This document shows positions 43,303 to 54,545 of a stretch of 64,000 nucleotides of DNA, piece after piece. A model generated the notes under the pieces. That model saw only the letters and a program-made list of their open reading frames with translations. It ran no database searches and had not been told where the DNA came from. This stretch comes from Sulfitobacter alexandrii (lineage in GTDB: Bacteria; Pseudomonadota; Alphaproteobacteria; Rhodobacterales; Rhodobacteraceae). Each line of letters begins with the position of its first letter. Position 1 is the stretch's first letter. Position numbers and translations under genes: made by a program. Where the stretch lies: the NCBI RefSeq assembly GCF_001886735.1, contig NZ_CP018076.1, positions 186,001 through 250,000 of the forward strand, read 5' to 3'.

Positions 43303-43321
43303 AACGGCGGAAGGCGCCGTT
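43303..43321 (-). terminator. weak terminator of zntB
   Basis: AACGGCG (43303-43309) pairs with CGCCGTT (43315-43321); on the minus strand the hairpin follows the zntB stop and is followed by CGCGATTTTC. The T-run is short. Confidence 0.5.
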
Positions 43322-43332
43322 GCGACCGCCGT

Positions 43333-44274
43333 CTAGAGCCAGCGCACCAGCTTGAGCAGGATCACCATCAGCGCGCTCAGGCCCAACATGGACAGGCACA
43401 GGACGGCGAAGGCATTGGGAGAGTCCACGCCCGGCATGCCGGCGACGTTGACGCCGAAAAGGCCGGTCAGGAAGCCAAGGGGCAAGAAGATGGCAGCGGC
43501 AAGCGACAGGACGTAACCGTGTCGCGCCTGCCGCTGCGCGATGTTGGCGTCGTGTTCTTCCTGGACCGAGATCAGCCGCCCCTGAAGCTCGTCCAGTTCC
43601 TCCACGTCGATGGCCGCGCGGTTGGCGAGTTCGCGCAAGGACAGCGCGACGGCCTCGGGGATCATGGGCAGGTCCAGCGTGGAAAGCTTGCTCAGGGCGG
43701 CGCGCTGCGGCTCGAGGTATCGGCGCAGGCGGATCACGGCGCGACGATTGTCGGGCAGGTCGCGCGGCATCGGGGTGTCCTTGTCCTCCAGCGCGATTTC
43801 GTAGTGATCCGTGCGCTCGTCGATGGTGGCCACGTGCTGGTCCACCCGATCGGTCAGCCCCGTGATCAGATGTTCCAGAAATTCCGCGGTGCTCGGGGGG
43901 GCGGAGCCCGCTTCTGCCAGGCGGCGTATCGCGTCGATGGCGAAGACCTTGTTGCGCCGCACGGTCACCAGCACGTCCTCGTCCGCATAGATCCGGACGG
44001 AGATCATCTCGTCCGCGTCCTCTCCCACGTTGAGGTTGATGCCGCGAAGGTTCAGGATCAGCCCGCCTTCGAAACGGTCGCACCGCGGCCGGGTCTTGGG
44101 CTGGACCAAGGCACCGCCGGCGATCGGATGCAGATGCTGCTCGGCCCACGGGACCAGCATCGGGTCGGCGAGGTCGAAATGCCACCATCGGTAGACCCCG
44201 TCACCGGTCAAGTTGGTGTCGTTCGGAACGGATGTCGTCCCGTCCCCGGCAACATCGAAAACGCAAATCGGCAT
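43333..44274 (-). CDS. zntB: zinc/divalent cation transporter ZntB, CorA family
   Basis: A 313-residue CorA-type channel or transporter for divalent cations. The N-terminal domain is cytoplasmic, and the long helical stalk leads to two C-terminal membrane helices, the first ending in FLTGLFGVNVAGMPG, where GVN takes the place of the usual GMN; this variant is common in ZntB. A start at 44274 (MPICVFDVAG) was chosen over one further upstream that would add an Arg/Pro-rich leader without homology. It is likely to mediate zinc movement; the direction is unclear for the family. Confidence 0.85.
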   Translation of the reverse strand: MPICVFDVAGDGTTSVPNDTNLTGDGVYRWWHFDLADPMLVPWAEQHLHPIAGGALVQPKTRPRCDRFEGGLILNLRGINLNVGEDADEMISVRIYADEDVLVTVRRNKVFAIDAIRRLAEAGSAPPSTAEFLEHLITGLTDRVDQHVATIDERTDHYEIALEDKDTPMPRDLPDNRRAVIRLRRYLEPQRAALSKLSTLDLPMIPEAVALSLRELANRAAIDVEELDELQGRLISVQEEHDANIAQRQARHGYVLSLAAAIFLPLGFLTGLFGVNVAGMPGVDSPNAFAVLCLSMLGLSALMVILLKLVRWL

Positions 44275-44359
44275 GGGCAGGCCCCTCGTTACTCGCCGCG
44301 AAGTCTGCACGCCGCAGCCATCCGCCGCAAGCGGTTCTCTTGGCTCCTGGACCTGTGGA

Positions 44360-46963
<2,604 letters not shown>

Positions 46964-46967
<4 letters not shown>

Positions 46968-47446
46968 CTCCCGAAGACATCGCGAGGTTGCCCTATCGTC
47001 CCTGCGTCGGCGTGATGCTCGTCAACGCGCGGGGCGAAGCCTTTGTCGGCCAGCGGATGGACCGCGACCAGACGGCCTGGCAGATGCCGCAGGGGGGAAT
47101 CGAAAAGGGGGAGGAACCCCGCGAAGCCGCCCTGCGGGAACTGGAGGAGGAAACCGGGGTTTCCCGTGATCTTGTCACGGTGATGGCGGAAACGCGCACC
47201 TGGGTACCCTACGACCTGCCACACGATGTCGTCCCCCGCATCTGGAAGGGCCGCTTCAGGGGGCAGGAACAGAAGTGGTTCCTGATGCGTTTCCGGGGCA
47301 CGGACGATCAGGTGAACATCGACACCGCGCATCCGGAGTTTTCGCGCTGGCGGTGGATGCCGGTGGACCAGTTGGTGCCCAACATCGTTCCCTTCAAACA
47401 GGCGGTCTACGAAGCCGTCGTTTCCGAGTTCGAGGAGTATCTCTGA
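46964..47446 (+). CDS. rppH: RNA pyrophosphohydrolase
   Basis: A 160-residue Nudix enzyme that removes pyrophosphate from the 5' end of triphosphorylated RNA, starting mRNA decay. The Nudix box [20 protein letters not shown] (then TG) is complete with metal-binding Glu residues. The N-terminal [21 protein letters not shown] and DQTAWQMPQ match bacterial RppH/DapA-type enzymes, and the C-terminal [20 protein letters not shown] fits as well. It is coupled on both sides to the GNAT gene and to a secreted-protein gene. Confidence 0.93.
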
Positions 47447-47922
47447 TGCGTATCGCCGTTTTCCTGCTGGCACTTTGTGCCCCGCTTCCGGCCCTGGCGC
47501 TCTCCTGCATCGCGCCGTCGGTGGAGCGCACCTATCAGGAGGTGAACGAAGCCAAGGAAGAGTACATCGTCGTGCACGGTCGGCTGACCCTCGACCAAAG
47601 CAAGCTGCCGAGCGACGGGACACTGGATTCGAACCCGCCGAAAATGACGATGGTGCCGGCCACGCTGAACGGCCTTTCGCTTGGCAAATCCGGCTTTCAC
47701 GTGCCCTTCGATCAGAACATTCGGCTGGAAGTGGCCTGTTTCGGTCCCTGGTGCGGATCCGTCGCGAATGGTGCCGACGTTCTCGCCTTCCTGCGCCGGG
47801 ACGAAGGCACTTACGCGCTGCACGTGAACCCCTGTGGCGGGCATGTCTTCGCGCCCGCCAAGCAGGCCCAGCTCAAGCAGGTGCGTCAGTGCTTCTCCGG
47901 AGGGCCCTGCAAGGTCAAATGA
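47446..47922 (+). CDS. secreted Cys-containing hypothetical protein
   Basis: A 158-residue protein with a clear signal peptide (RIAVFLLALCAPLPALALS) and a predicted mature part with six Cys residues (Cys21, then pairs in ACFGPWCG, NPCGG and RQCFSGGPC), suggesting periplasmic disulfides. The mature sequence begins CIAPSVERTYQEV and has a mixed strand pattern. Similar proteins occur in other roseobacters, but I cannot name a function. ATG overlaps the rppH stop by TGATG. Confidence 0.7.
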   Translation: MRIAVFLLALCAPLPALALSCIAPSVERTYQEVNEAKEEYIVVHGRLTLDQSKLPSDGTLDSNPPKMTMVPATLNGLSLGKSGFHVPFDQNIRLEVACFGPWCGSVANGADVLAFLRRDEGTYALHVNPCGGHVFAPAKQAQLKQVRQCFSGGPCKVK

Positions 47923-47935
47923 GGCCGCCGCCCGA

Positions 47936-48532
47936 TCAGGGGGCGCGGAACAGCGGAACGTGGGGCGCAGCATCCACGGGAAGATCGCCGGTCAGTCGCG
48001 GATCGTTCTCGACCTCGATCTGCTGCCTGTAGGGGACGAAACCGCTTCGGATGTAGAATGGCAGCGCCTGCGGGCTGTCCAGTGTGCAGGTGTGGACGTG
48101 CAGGCGGGCGATTGGTTCGCGCCACGCCAGATCGATGGCTTGGTTCATCAGGTAACGGCCCGCGCCCGCGCCGATGAGTTCCGGCGCCAGGCCGAAGTAG
48201 GCCAGCTCGCATTCCCCCTCTTTCCGGAAGTCCAGTTCCAGAAGCGCCATGTCCTGTCCGGCCATGCGCAGCGTATGGAAGGTCACACGGGGATCCGTCA
48301 GGATTTCCGCCAGCTCCGTCTCGGGCATGACGCGGCGCGCGAACCACAACCAGTCACGCCCGACCCTGTCGAACAACGCCCTGTACCGCGCCACGTCCGG
48401 TTCGATCCGCTCGAATGTGACGCCATCCCGCAGCTCGGCGGGGCGGAAGGAGGCCGGGGCGCGCATTTCCAGATGGGTGACCACCATCGCCACCTTGCCG
48501 GGTGGTACGTCGTGCAGCCCGTCCTCGATCAT
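47936..48532 (-). CDS. GNAT family N-acetyltransferase
   Basis: A 198-residue GNAT domain protein. The acetyl-CoA binding segment ELIGAGAGRYLMNQAIDLAW (about 117-136) fits the Q/R-x-x-G-x-G/A consensus loosely, and the C-terminal LDSPQALPFYIRSGFVPYRQ is characteristic. It lies next to the PfkB kinase gene with three bases between stop and start regions, so the two minus-strand genes may be on the same message. Acceptor unknown. Confidence 0.82.
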   Translation of the reverse strand: MIEDGLHDVPPGKVAMVVTHLEMRAPASFRPAELRDGVTFERIEPDVARYRALFDRVGRDWLWFARRVMPETELAEILTDPRVTFHTLRMAGQDMALLELDFRKEGECELAYFGLAPELIGAGAGRYLMNQAIDLAWREPIARLHVHTCTLDSPQALPFYIRSGFVPYRQQIEVENDPRLTGDLPVDAAPHVPLFRAP

Positions 48533-48535
48533 CGT

Positions 48536-49525
48536 TCAGATCAGGCCTTCGCTGCGGAACCTCGCCAGCATGTCTTCCTGCGGGCGCGGGCCGATATGGC
48601 TGATCACTTCGCCTGCGCACAGGTTTCCCATTCGGCCGCAGGTTTCCAGGTCGGCGCCCCTTGCAAGTCCGAAGAGGAACCCGGCGGCAAACTGGTCGCC
48701 CGCGCCGGTGGCATCGACGGGGGTGATCTTCTTGACCGGTACGTCGCACCGCTCGCCATCGCGGACCAGCGTCACGCCGTCACCCGACCGGGTGCAGACG
48801 ACGATCGAACAGATCGCGGCGGTCCGGGCGATAGCGTCTTCGAGGTCGTCCGTCTCGAACAGGGCCATCAGTTCGGCCTCGTTGCCGATGACGTAATCGA
48901 GGTCGTTCTCGATCAGGGAAAGGAAGTCGGCGCGGTGACGCTCCACGCAGAAAGGATCGGAAATCGCGATTCCGGCCATGCCGCCACCGGCCTTGGTCGC
49001 GCGGGCGGCCTCGCGAAACGCCGTCTTGCCGGCATCCTGATCGAACAGGTAGCCTTCGAGGAACATCATCTTCGCGTTTCCGGCCACGTCGCCCGGCACA
49101 TCGCCTGAACCCAGCCCGGTGGAAATGCCCAGGTAGGTATTCATCGACCTTTCCCCGTCGGGCGTGACGAAGATCATGCTGCGGGATGTCGGCATCTCGC
49201 CCGATGTCACCGGCGGGTTGACGAAGTCGATGCCGTGGTCCGACATGGCGCTGGCGTAGAACCGGCCGAGCGCATCGTCGCGGACCCGCCCGATGAACGC
49301 GGTCTGCATCCCCAGCGCACCGGCACCTGCGATGGTATTGGCCACCGATCCGCCGGGTGTCTGCACCCGTTCGGTCATGGCGCCGTAGAGGGTTTCTCCG
49401 CGTTCGCGTTCCACCAGCTGCATGATCCCCTTCTCAATGCCCATGTGGTCGAGAAAGCTGTCATCGCATTGGGTGATCACGTCCACAACGGCGTTGCCGA
49501 TGCCGACCAGGTCGTAGGTTTTCAT
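48536..49525 (-). CDS. PfkB family carbohydrate/adenosine kinase
   Basis: A 329-residue ribokinase-fold enzyme. The N-terminal KTYDLVGIGNAVVDVI and PGGSVANTIAGAGALG (about 45-60) are PfkB signature 1 territory, and the C-terminal VDATGAGDQFAAGFLFGLA holds the catalytic Asp and anion hole. The overall pattern suits adenosine kinase-like proteins, which phosphorylate adenosine or related nucleosides, but a sugar substrate is also possible. Its start overlaps the end of nth by ATGA. Confidence 0.83.
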   Translation of the reverse strand: MKTYDLVGIGNAVVDVITQCDDSFLDHMGIEKGIMQLVERERGETLYGAMTERVQTPGGSVANTIAGAGALGMQTAFIGRVRDDALGRFYASAMSDHGIDFVNPPVTSGEMPTSRSMIFVTPDGERSMNTYLGISTGLGSGDVPGDVAGNAKMMFLEGYLFDQDAGKTAFREAARATKAGGGMAGIAISDPFCVERHRADFLSLIENDLDYVIGNEAELMALFETDDLEDAIARTAAICSIVVCTRSGDGVTLVRDGERCDVPVKKITPVDATGAGDQFAAGFLFGLARGADLETCGRMGNLCAGEVISHIGPRPQEDMLARFRSEGLI

Positions 49526-50166
49526 AGTGTCTTTTCCTCGAATGGGCAGAGATCGCGGATGATGCAGGTCCTGCACAGCGGCTTGCGCGCCTTGCAGTGA
49601 TAGCGGCCGTGCAGGATCATCCAGTGGTGGGCATGAAGCTGGAAGTCGGCGGGAATGTGATCTTCGATGGCACGCTCCACGACATCCACGGTCCGGCCCG
49701 GTGCGATGCCGGTTCGGTTCCCGACGCGAAAGATGTGTGTATCCACCGCCTGTGCCGGTTGCTTCCACCACATGTTGAGCACGACGTTGGCCGTCTTGCG
49801 TCCCACGCCGGGCAGACCTTGCAGCGCCGCGCGCGAATTGGGCACCTCGCCGCCGTAGTCATCGACAAGGATCTGGCTCATTTTCATGACATTCTTGGCC
49901 TTCTGACGGAAAAGGCCGATGGTCTTGATATGGTCGATCAGCCCCTCGAGACCGAGGTCGACCATCTTCTGCGGCGTATCCGCGACCTTGAACAGGCTGC
50001 GCGTCGCCTTGTTCACACCGGCGTCGGTGGCCTGCGCGCTCAGGGCGACGGCCACCAGCAGCGTATAGGCATTAACGTGCTCCAGCTCCCCCTCCGGTTC
50101 GGGGTCCGCTGCCTGGAAGCGCAGGAAAATCTCGCGGATCGTGTGATAGTCGAGCTGTTTCGCCAT
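49522..50166 (-). CDS. nth: endonuclease III
   Basis: A 214-residue DNA glycosylase/AP lyase for oxidised pyrimidines. The helix-hairpin-helix LQGLPGVGRKTANVVLN contains the catalytic Lys, VDTHIFRVGNR the catalytic Asp, and the C-terminal CKARKPLCRTCIIRDLC matches the C-x6-C-x2-C-x5-C 4Fe-4S cluster motif. ATG at 50166 gives MAKQLDYHTIREIF, the expected start; an alternative ATG three codons upstream (50175) cannot be excluded. Divergent from the AraC-Ogt fusion gene with about 100 bases between. Confidence 0.94.
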   Translation of the reverse strand: MAKQLDYHTIREIFLRFQAADPEPEGELEHVNAYTLLVAVALSAQATDAGVNKATRSLFKVADTPQKMVDLGLEGLIDHIKTIGLFRQKAKNVMKMSQILVDDYGGEVPNSRAALQGLPGVGRKTANVVLNMWWKQPAQAVDTHIFRVGNRTGIAPGRTVDVVERAIEDHIPADFQLHAHHWMILHGRYHCKARKPLCRTCIIRDLCPFEEKTL

Positions 50167-50267
50167 GTCGGGCATATGACGCAGAAAGGGGGGCGGGGGC
50201 AAGTCGTGGCGATACAAGGCGCATGTTTCGGGTCGTCTGGGCGCCGGATGCTGCGTAGATTGGCGGC

Positions 50268-51128
50268 ATGACACAGGCACACCCCCCTTTCGCCGAAGAC
50301 GGCTACCATTACGGCGTCATGCGCCGGGCCATCGACATCATCGATGCATCCGAAGATCCCCTTGCGCTGGATGAATTGGCCGCGCAGATGGCCATGTCGC
50401 CCGCACATTTCCAGCGCGTGTTCTCGCGCTGGGTCGGCGTTTCACCCAAGCGCTACCAGCAATACCTGATGCTGGGCCAGGCCAAGCGCATGCTGCGCGA
50501 GAATGCCACGACCCTCGATGCCGCGAACGGCATCGGCCTTTCCGGTACGGGGCGCCTGCACGACATGTTCCTGCGCTGGGAAGCCATGAGCCCCGGCGAG
50601 TTCGCCCGGCGCGGTGCGGGGCTGACGATCCGGTGGGGCTGGTTCGACAGCCCGTTCGGCCCGGCCCTCGTGATGGGGACGGAAAAGGGGATCTGCGGGC
50701 TCGCCCTTTCCGCTGAGGTCGGGGGAGACGCGGCAATGGCGGATATGACCGGGCGCTGGCCCTTGGCCGACTTCGTCGAGGATCCCGTCCTGCTGCAGCC
50801 CTGGGTCAGTGCGGCTTTCGGCGCGCAGGGGGCGACACCGGACAAGGCGCCGCTCTACCTGATCGGAGCGCCCTTCCAGATCAAGGTCTGGGAAGCGCTC
50901 CTGAGCATTCCCTCCGGCCAGGTCACGACCTATTCCGACATCGCGGATGCGGTGGGCCATCCCCGTGCCGTGCGCGCGGTCGGCACGGCGGTCGGGCGCA
51001 ATCCGGTCAGCTGGCTGATCCCCTGCCACCGGGCCCTGCGCAAATCCGGCGGGTTGGGCGGGTACCACTGGGGCCTGCCGGTCAAGCGGGCGATACTGGC
51101 ATTCGAGGCGGCCCGCGCGGACGCGTGA
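50268..51128 (+). CDS. methylated-DNA--protein cysteine methyltransferase with AraC-type DNA-binding domain
   Basis: A 286-residue fusion. Residues about 15-115 hold an AraC helix-turn-helix (LALDELAAQMAMSPAHFQRV then GVSPKRYQQYLMLGQAKRML). Residues about 200-285 are the O6-alkylguanine transferase: GQVTTYSDIADAVGHPRAVRAVG and the acceptor IPCHRALRKSGG, with Cys near 253. The phosphotriester-binding N-terminal zinc domain of classical Ada is absent. It could repair O6-methylguanine and, once methylated or independently, regulate genes. Divergent from nth, another DNA repair gene. Confidence 0.9.
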   Translation: MTQAHPPFAEDGYHYGVMRRAIDIIDASEDPLALDELAAQMAMSPAHFQRVFSRWVGVSPKRYQQYLMLGQAKRMLRENATTLDAANGIGLSGTGRLHDMFLRWEAMSPGEFARRGAGLTIRWGWFDSPFGPALVMGTEKGICGLALSAEVGGDAAMADMTGRWPLADFVEDPVLLQPWVSAAFGAQGATPDKAPLYLIGAPFQIKVWEALLSIPSGQVTTYSDIADAVGHPRAVRAVGTAVGRNPVSWLIPCHRALRKSGGLGGYHWGLPVKRAILAFEAARADA

Positions 51129-51257
51129 CGCCGCGCCGCTTCGGCGGGATACTGCCGATGCGAAATTCACCCTGAACGCCGGTCCTGTGCGCACTATATA
51201 AGCGCTGCATCACGATGCCGCGCCCGAACGCGGCGCTCAACACCAAAGGCAGTAGAT

Positions 51258-51929
51258 ATGATTTCTTCCAAAATTTCCGTCGCAGCGCTGATCGCGGGTG
51301 CAATGACCCTCGGTGCGTGTACAGAAACCGGCCAGTTCGGTGCGGGGCCGAACGATCCCAACCAGAGAACCAAGAACGGCGCGCTGATCGGAGCCGCTTC
51401 GGGCGCGGTGCTCGGCGCGTTGACCGGGGACGACGGCAACCGTGGTGATCGCGCCCTGGCAGGGGCGATTCTGGGTGGTGCCGCCGGTGCCGGCATCGGC
51501 TACTCCCTCGACCAGCAGGAAGCCGAACTGCGGCGGCAGATGGACAGCCGTGTCGTCATCACCAACACCGGCGACCGCCTGATCGTGACCTTGCCGCAGG
51601 ACATCACCTTCGCGACCGACAGCACTGCCGTTCAGCCCAGCATCCAGGACGACCTGCGCGCGCTTGCGCAAAACGTGCAGTTGTATGCGAATTCCACCCT
51701 CCAGATCATCGGTCACACGGACAGCGACGGCGACGCCGCCTACAACCAGACCCTGTCGGAAGGCCGTGCGCGGGCCGTTGCCCAGGTTCTCTATGCCAAC
51801 GGCGTCCCGGCAAGCCGGGTTCAGACATACGGCCGTGGCGAAAGCCAGCCTGTCGCGAGCAACCTCACGCCGCAGGGCAAGCAGCAGAACCGCCGGGTGG
51901 AAATCGTCATTCTTCCCAACGCCCGCTAA
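51258..51929 (+). CDS. OmpA family lipoprotein with glycine-zipper region
   Basis: A 223-residue lipoprotein. The signal peptide ends in the lipobox LGAC (Cys21). A glycine-rich segment GALIGAASGAVLGALTG and AGAILGGAAGAGIGY (about 41-82) forms the YMGG/glycine-zipper membrane part, and the C-terminal OmpA domain (about 110-220) has FATDSTAVQPS, IGHTDSDGDAAYNQTLSEGR and QNRRVEIVIL. It is a Pal/YiaD-like outer-membrane anchor to peptidoglycan. A weak promoter (CTGAAC, then TATATA after 17 bases) ends about 65 bases upstream; a terminator follows. Confidence 0.9.
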   Translation: MISSKISVAALIAGAMTLGACTETGQFGAGPNDPNQRTKNGALIGAASGAVLGALTGDDGNRGDRALAGAILGGAAGAGIGYSLDQQEAELRRQMDSRVVITNTGDRLIVTLPQDITFATDSTAVQPSIQDDLRALAQNVQLYANSTLQIIGHTDSDGDAAYNQTLSEGRARAVAQVLYANGVPASRVQTYGRGESQPVASNLTPQGKQQNRRVEIVILPNAR

Positions 51930-51976
51930 GCGCGACGCTCCCGCCGGGGGCGTGTCCGATTGCCGCACTACCGCTC

Positions 51977-52012
51977 GAAGCCTCCGCAAATCGCGGGGGC
52001 TTCTTGCTTTTC
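51977..52012 (+). terminator. terminator of the OmpA lipoprotein gene
   Basis: GAAGCCTCCGC (51977-51987) pairs with GCGGGGGCTTC (51993-52003), one T-G wobble, with loop AAATC, followed by TTGCTTTTC. Confidence 0.82.
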
Positions 52013-52066
52013 GCGTCGCGCGGCCAAGGTTATGAACGACTTCGATCGAGAAAGGGCATTCAAGCG

Positions 52067-52603
52067 ATGAGCACGCCGAAACTGTTGGGGATTTCCGGAT
52101 CGCTCCGGGCCGACGCGACCAATACGCGCCTTCTGCGCGAAGCCGCACGCCTGTTTGGAGATGCGGAATACGAAGAGGCCGACATCCGTTTTCCGCTCTA
52201 CGATGCGGATGAGGAAGCCGAGCACGGTGTGCCCGAAATGGTGGCCAAGGTCGCCCGGCAGATCGACGCGGCGGATGCGGTCATCATCTCGACCCCCGAG
52301 TACAACAAGGGGCCGTCGGGCGTGATCAAGAATGCGCTCGACTGGATCAGCCGGGCCGAGGTGAAGCCCTGGAACGGCAAGCCGGTCGCCGTCATGTCCG
52401 CCACGTCTGGCCGTGCGGGTGGGGAGCGGGCGCAGATGATACTCCGCGGGTTCATGGTGCCCTTCCGCCCCCGCATTCTCCAGGGCCCCGAGATCCATCT
52501 GGCCGGGGCGCGCGATCAGTTCGACGAAACGGACCGCCTGACAGGCGAGATGTACGTCAAGGAACTGACCGAACTCATGAAGAGCCTGCGCGCGATGATC
52601 TGA
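52067..52603 (+). CDS. NADPH-dependent FMN reductase family protein
   Basis: A 178-residue flavodoxin-like enzyme. GISGSLRADATNTRLLREAA (about 8-27) binds the FMN phosphate, STPEYNKGPSGVIKNALDW (about 76-94) forms the isoalloxazine loop, and VAVMSATSGRAGGERAQ completes the fold. Such enzymes use NAD(P)H to reduce FMN, quinones or chromate. The start at 52067 gives the standard length. It is followed after 50 bases by a MaoC-like gene. Confidence 0.88.
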   Translation: MSTPKLLGISGSLRADATNTRLLREAARLFGDAEYEEADIRFPLYDADEEAEHGVPEMVAKVARQIDAADAVIISTPEYNKGPSGVIKNALDWISRAEVKPWNGKPVAVMSATSGRAGGERAQMILRGFMVPFRPRILQGPEIHLAGARDQFDETDRLTGEMYVKELTELMKSLRAMI

Positions 52604-52653
52604 AAAGGGGGGCGCCACCTTGCCCGGCGGCGCGACCTGTCCTACCAAGGCTG

Positions 52654-53460
52654 ATGGCAGTGGAACCAAAAGACACCCAGCGGCAATCTGACGTGATGGA
52701 CCCGGCGCGTGCATGTGCGCTGCAGGTCGCGCTGGGCGAGACGCCGAGCATCGCCGCGGGCGACGCCCTGCCGCCGTTCTTCCACCAGCTCTACTTCTGG
52801 ACATTGCAGCCGCCTGCCGCGCTGGGCCGGGACGGGCATCCAAAGGTCGGCGGCCTGATCCCCGACATGGGCCTGCCACGCCGGATGTGGGCAGGCGGAC
52901 GGCTGCGGTTCGATGCACCGTTGCGGGCCGGCATTCCGGCTGAACGCCGGTCCACCTGCGAGGCTCAGGTTCACAAGCAGGGCCGCAGTGGCCCCCTCGG
53001 TTTTGTCACGCTGCGCCACGAGATCTGGCAGGCGGACACCCTCTGCGTGACCGAATGGCAGGATCTGGTCTACCGCGAGGGCGCCAACGACGAAACACAG
53101 GCTCCGCCCGCACCGATGGCCCGCGAGGACGCGGAATGCACGCGGGAGGCGACGTTCTCGGAAACCCTGCTTTTTCGATACTCGGCCCTGACCTTCAACG
53201 GGCATCGCATCCACTACGATCAGGATTACGCGCGCGATGTGGAAGGGTACCGCGGCCTCGTCGTGCATGGTCCCCTGCTGGCGCAGCTGCTGATGCTGAT
53301 GGCGCAGGATTCCTTGGGTCCGTTGAAGACCTTCGGTTTTCGCGCCACCGCGCCACTGATGCATCACGAGGCATCGACCCTGTGCCGGACCGGGGGTGAC
53401 CTTTGGGTGCGCGGACCCGGCGGGCGGCAGTGCATGGTCGCTTCGGCCGAGGCGGCCTAG
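52654..53460 (+). CDS. MaoC/HTD2-like acyl-CoA hydratase
   Basis: A 268-residue protein with two hot-dog halves, resembling mesaconyl-C4-CoA or other (R)-specific enoyl-CoA hydratases. The C-terminal half shows the catalytic YSALTFNGHRIHYDQDYARD followed by GYRGLVVHGPLLAQLLM; the Asn/His pair is the expected hydratase dyad. The N-terminal half (PPFFHQLYFWTLQPPAALG) is the family's partner domain. In roseobacters it could serve in glyoxylate-replacement or branched-acid pathways; the substrate is not determined. It ends four bases into the opposing FAD oxidoreductase gene. Confidence 0.82.
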   Translation: MAVEPKDTQRQSDVMDPARACALQVALGETPSIAAGDALPPFFHQLYFWTLQPPAALGRDGHPKVGGLIPDMGLPRRMWAGGRLRFDAPLRAGIPAERRSTCEAQVHKQGRSGPLGFVTLRHEIWQADTLCVTEWQDLVYREGANDETQAPPAPMAREDAECTREATFSETLLFRYSALTFNGHRIHYDQDYARDVEGYRGLVVHGPLLAQLLMLMAQDSLGPLKTFGFRATAPLMHHEASTLCRTGGDLWVRGPGGRQCMVASAEAA

Positions 53461-54494
53461 AAACTGTCCTCCACGCGGAAACCTTCGGGGATCGTGTCGA
53501 CATCCTCCAGCATCAGGTCCGCCATGACATCCGCAACCTTCGGGGCCATGCCGAAGCCGATCTTGAAGCCGCCGTTCGCGATGAAGTGTCCCGCTCGGTC
53601 GGGCCAGGGGCCCAGCATCGGCGCCCGACTGCGGCTGCGGGGTCTGACCCCGGCCCACCGGGCGATGACCGGCGCCTCGGCAAGCGCCGGAACTGCCGCG
53701 CGCGCACGGGCGATGACCGCGTCCAATTGCGCGTCCGTGGTTTCGGGGTCGTCGAACTCGCGCTCGGTCGTGGACCCGACGGCGACGGTCCCATCAGCGT
53801 GGGGGATGATATGCAGCCCGACCGCGAACAGTTGCGGCGCACCGGCGGCGGCGTAGTCCAGCAGGGCGGCCTGGCCCTTGATCCCGGCACCGACCTGCCG
53901 GTGATGCGCGGTGTTCAACGCCTCGAGCCCCGATACCCCCGTGGCCCAGAGCGTGCGGCCCTCGTCGGCCCCCTCGGTGACAACGGTGACCCCTCGGGAG
54001 GCGAGCGCCCTGACCAGCGCGGCGCACCCCTTGCGCGGATGGACGTGCGCGCTCAGCGTGTCGCGGACCAGCTGGCCTGTCGGACTGGCGGGTTCCCACG
54101 CTGCCCCGGTGGCGGGCACGACTTCCCAGATCGCGCTGTTCCCCCAAAGGCCGCTTGCCGAACCGGCCCGCTCCTGTGCGAGGGCCAGTTGGTGATCGTC
54201 CGCGATCGGTTGCAGGCGGCCGTCCCGGGCGTATCCGCTTGACCCGCCGCCCGCGCTGTCCACCTCGCGCCAGAACGCTTCGGCCATCAGCAGGCTGTCG
54301 AGCTGGAAGGCCTTCTTCGGGTTCCAGTTTTCCGGCACGTGGGGGGCTAGCGCGCCGACCACGCCGCCGCTGCTGCCCGCGGCCGGCCCGTGAGGGTCGA
54401 TCACCTGAACCCGTGCGCCGCGCCGGACACAGGCCCATGCGATCGAAAGGCCGAAGATGCCCGCGCCACGGATGGTGATATCATGCATTGCCAT
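53457..54494 (-). CDS. FAD-dependent oxidoreductase (DAO family), possible MnmC oxidase counterpart
   Basis: A 345-residue D-amino-acid-oxidase-fold flavoprotein. The dinucleotide motif IRGAGIFGLSIAWACVRRGA (about 7-26) binds FAD, and the C-terminal GGFKIGFGMAPKVAD closes the cofactor site. It is divergent from the mnmD-like methyltransferase gene 51 bases away; in E. coli these two activities are fused in MnmC, in which the oxidase shortens cmnm5s2U to nm5s2U. That this protein acts on tRNA is inference; glycine oxidase or another amine oxidase are alternatives. ATG at 54494 has AGGCGGG upstream; ATG at 54488 is a second option. Confidence 0.75.
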   Translation of the reverse strand: MAMHDITIRGAGIFGLSIAWACVRRGARVQVIDPHGPAAGSSGGVVGALAPHVPENWNPKKAFQLDSLLMAEAFWREVDSAGGGSSGYARDGRLQPIADDHQLALAQERAGSASGLWGNSAIWEVVPATGAAWEPASPTGQLVRDTLSAHVHPRKGCAALVRALASRGVTVVTEGADEGRTLWATGVSGLEALNTAHHRQVGAGIKGQAALLDYAAAGAPQLFAVGLHIIPHADGTVAVGSTTEREFDDPETTDAQLDAVIARARAAVPALAEAPVIARWAGVRPRSRSRAPMLGPWPDRAGHFIANGGFKIGFGMAPKVADVMADLMLEDVDTIPEGFRVEDSF

Positions 54495-54545
54495 TTCCCG
54501 CCTGTTATCGCACATCTGGCGCAACTCTCCCCAGCGGGCAACCCC

